DNA of 32,321 nt, taken from a virus. Position numbers and translations under genes: made by a program. The stretch spans positions 1 through 32,321 of the IMG/VR virus record IMGVR_UViG_3300042091_002609. One strand, written 5' to 3'. Shown here piece by piece: positions 31,433-32,321 of the stretch (position 1 is its first letter; each line of letters starts with the position of its first letter). Under the pieces are notes generated by a model, which saw only the letters and a program-made list of their open reading frames with translations, made no database searches and was not told where the DNA came from.

Positions 31433-32310
31433 GCGTTATTTATTCCGGCCAGACGATTCTGAACACGACCATCGATGGCAGCACGCAGACGAACCTTAAC
31501 CAAGCGCTGGTGAACGCGCTGATCTCCGCCGGCTGGTCGCTCGTGCAGTCCGGCTCGTCGAACGGTATCTGGCGCGTGCGCAGCGCGGCCACTCCGCAGG
31601 GCCTGCAGGGCGACCTGTGGCTCTACAACGGCACCGCCACTTCAGGAACGGCCCCCGCTGTCCTGATGGCCGCGAGCATGCTCTCCACGACGAACGTCGG
31701 CACCTCCGGCTACCAGAACCAGTCGCCCGTGAACATCGCGTGCGGTGCGGGCTTCACCTACCAGCTGATCGCCACCGGCTTTTATTTCTACCTCGTTCGC
31801 ACGACAATCCCGTGTCCGTCGCAGAGCAGCTACTTCTGGTGCGTGCCGTACCTGCCGTCGAACCTCACCGGCCTAATCAGCTCGTTCCTCATCGCGTATG
31901 GCTCGACGGGCGGCAACGACACGCTGGGCAGCACCGGGCTCTTCGGTTCAGCTTCCGGGCTGTCATCGATGAGTGGCTCGTTCAGCTATCTGAACGGCGC
32001 GGGCCACACCGGGTCCAGCGCGTGGAACCTCTGGGGAATCGTCCAGTTTGCGAGCGGCAGTGGAGGCTACACCTCGATTGCCGCGATCTGGTTCGACGGG
32101 TCCGTCGAGTTCTACGAGCCGCGCGTGATGGCCTACCAGACCAGCTCCACCGGCGGACAGACCGGCAACCAGCGCGCGTGCGGTTACATGTGGGATGCGC
32201 TCGTCTTGAATCAGGCGCTGCCGCGCGGCACTACGATCTCGTATGACAGCGGAACGTGGCTCGCCATCTCGGAGAACACCACGCCCACTTTGCTGATCAA
32301 GATCGCATAG
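31429..32310 (+). CDS. Tail tip / receptor-region protein, unknown
   Basis: Product of 293 residues from ATG 31429 (ATGA overlap). Begins SVIYSGQTILNTTIDGSTQT, followed by LNQALVNALISAGWSLVQSG, a short helical unit seen at the start of many baseplate or fibre-associated phage proteins. The rest is Gly/Ser/Thr-rich beta sequence (STGLFGSASGLSSMSGSFSY). The charge is low and aromatic residues are frequent, as in surface-exposed tail proteins. Receptor binding is a guess from position at the end of the tail operon. Confidence 0.6.
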   Translation: MSVIYSGQTILNTTIDGSTQTNLNQALVNALISAGWSLVQSGSSNGIWRVRSAATPQGLQGDLWLYNGTATSGTAPAVLMAASMLSTTNVGTSGYQNQSPVNIACGAGFTYQLIATGFYFYLVRTTIPCPSQSSYFWCVPYLPSNLTGLISSFLIAYGSTGGNDTLGSTGLFGSASGLSSMSGSFSYLNGAGHTGSSAWNLWGIVQFASGSGGYTSIAAIWFDGSVEFYEPRVMAYQTSSTGGQTGNQRACGYMWDALVLNQALPRGTTISYDSGTWLAISENTTPTLLIKIA

Positions 32311-32312
32311 CC

Positions 32313-32321
32313 ATGCCCCAG
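32313..32321 (+). CDS. Possible next CDS, cut by window edge
   Basis: An ATG at 32313, two bases after the preceding stop, starts three codons (M-P-Q) before the window ends. The tight spacing fits the operon style, but nothing more can be read. Confidence 0.25.

Noticed and set aside
1-32321. CRISPR arrays, tRNA or rRNA genes, and insertion sequences
   Set aside because: No regularly spaced repeats, no tRNA-like cloverleaf and no transposase frame or terminal inverted repeat pair was found by reading; a tRNA search program was not available.

Overview
The window is the packaging, head and tail part of a lambda-like, long-tailed (siphovirus-type) phage genome. It reads almost entirely on the + strand in the order terminase small/large, accessory genes, head-tail joiner, portal, protease-capsid, decoration, connectors, tail tube, tape measure, tail tip. 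No integrase, repressor, lysis or replication gene is visible and both ends are cut, so the sequence alone does not say whether this is an integrated prophage or a phage contig. The DNA is GC-rich. Small accessory genes such as the 'EHGC'-ending ORF, DUF3489 and ParB-methyltransferase fusions, plus the long tail-tip polypeptide, are what I associate with soil bacteria such as Acidobacteriota. That host guess is an inference from memory, not a measurement.

Layout. 1-157: end of a ribbon-helix-helix-like gene on the - strand. 158-429: non-coding leader with an inverted repeat, three GGTTAAC repeats and a composite element that recurs near 5.25 kb; this is where a cos site would lie. 430-2884: terS and terL (GpA family). 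2888-10592: an accessory island inserted in the conserved terminase-portal order. It holds a zinc-cysteine protein, an SDR/DUF2867 oxidoreductase-like gene foreign to virion assembly, two small phage genes, two ParB-DNA methyltransferase fusions (one TSPPY, one DPPY) with a short ParB-like fragment between them, a zinc/HNH-like protein, and two - strand genes (DUF3489 and a 60-aa protein).

10697-16994: head module (gpW-like joiner, small membrane protein, two small genes, portal, bacterioferritin-like protein, prohead protease/scaffold/capsid fusion, DUF2190 cement protein). 17025-17054: terminator-like hairpin. 17068-21354: connector and tail tube genes, two proteins in the tail-chaperone position, then a - strand cassette (one intact 56-aa ORF and one frameshifted ORF) and a gpG/gp10-like protein. 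21356-32310: tape measure, minor tail protein, a 1716-residue tail-tip polypeptide and two distal tail proteins. Many + genes are joined by ATGA/GTGA-type overlaps, which points to translational coupling.

Most notable: (i) a bacterioferritin homologue between portal and capsid that by eye keeps the terminal metal ligands but loses both bridging carboxylates; (ii) a strong internal ribosome binding site exactly at the protease/scaffold boundary of the capsid fusion; (iii) a single tail-tip protein joining a gpM/gpL-like part with a four-cysteine cluster to a gpJ-like hub; (iv) a duplicated composite element with identical internal spacing at 354-408 and 5252-5306; (v) a reverse-strand cassette in the tail-chaperone/tape-measure interval with a frameshifted gene.
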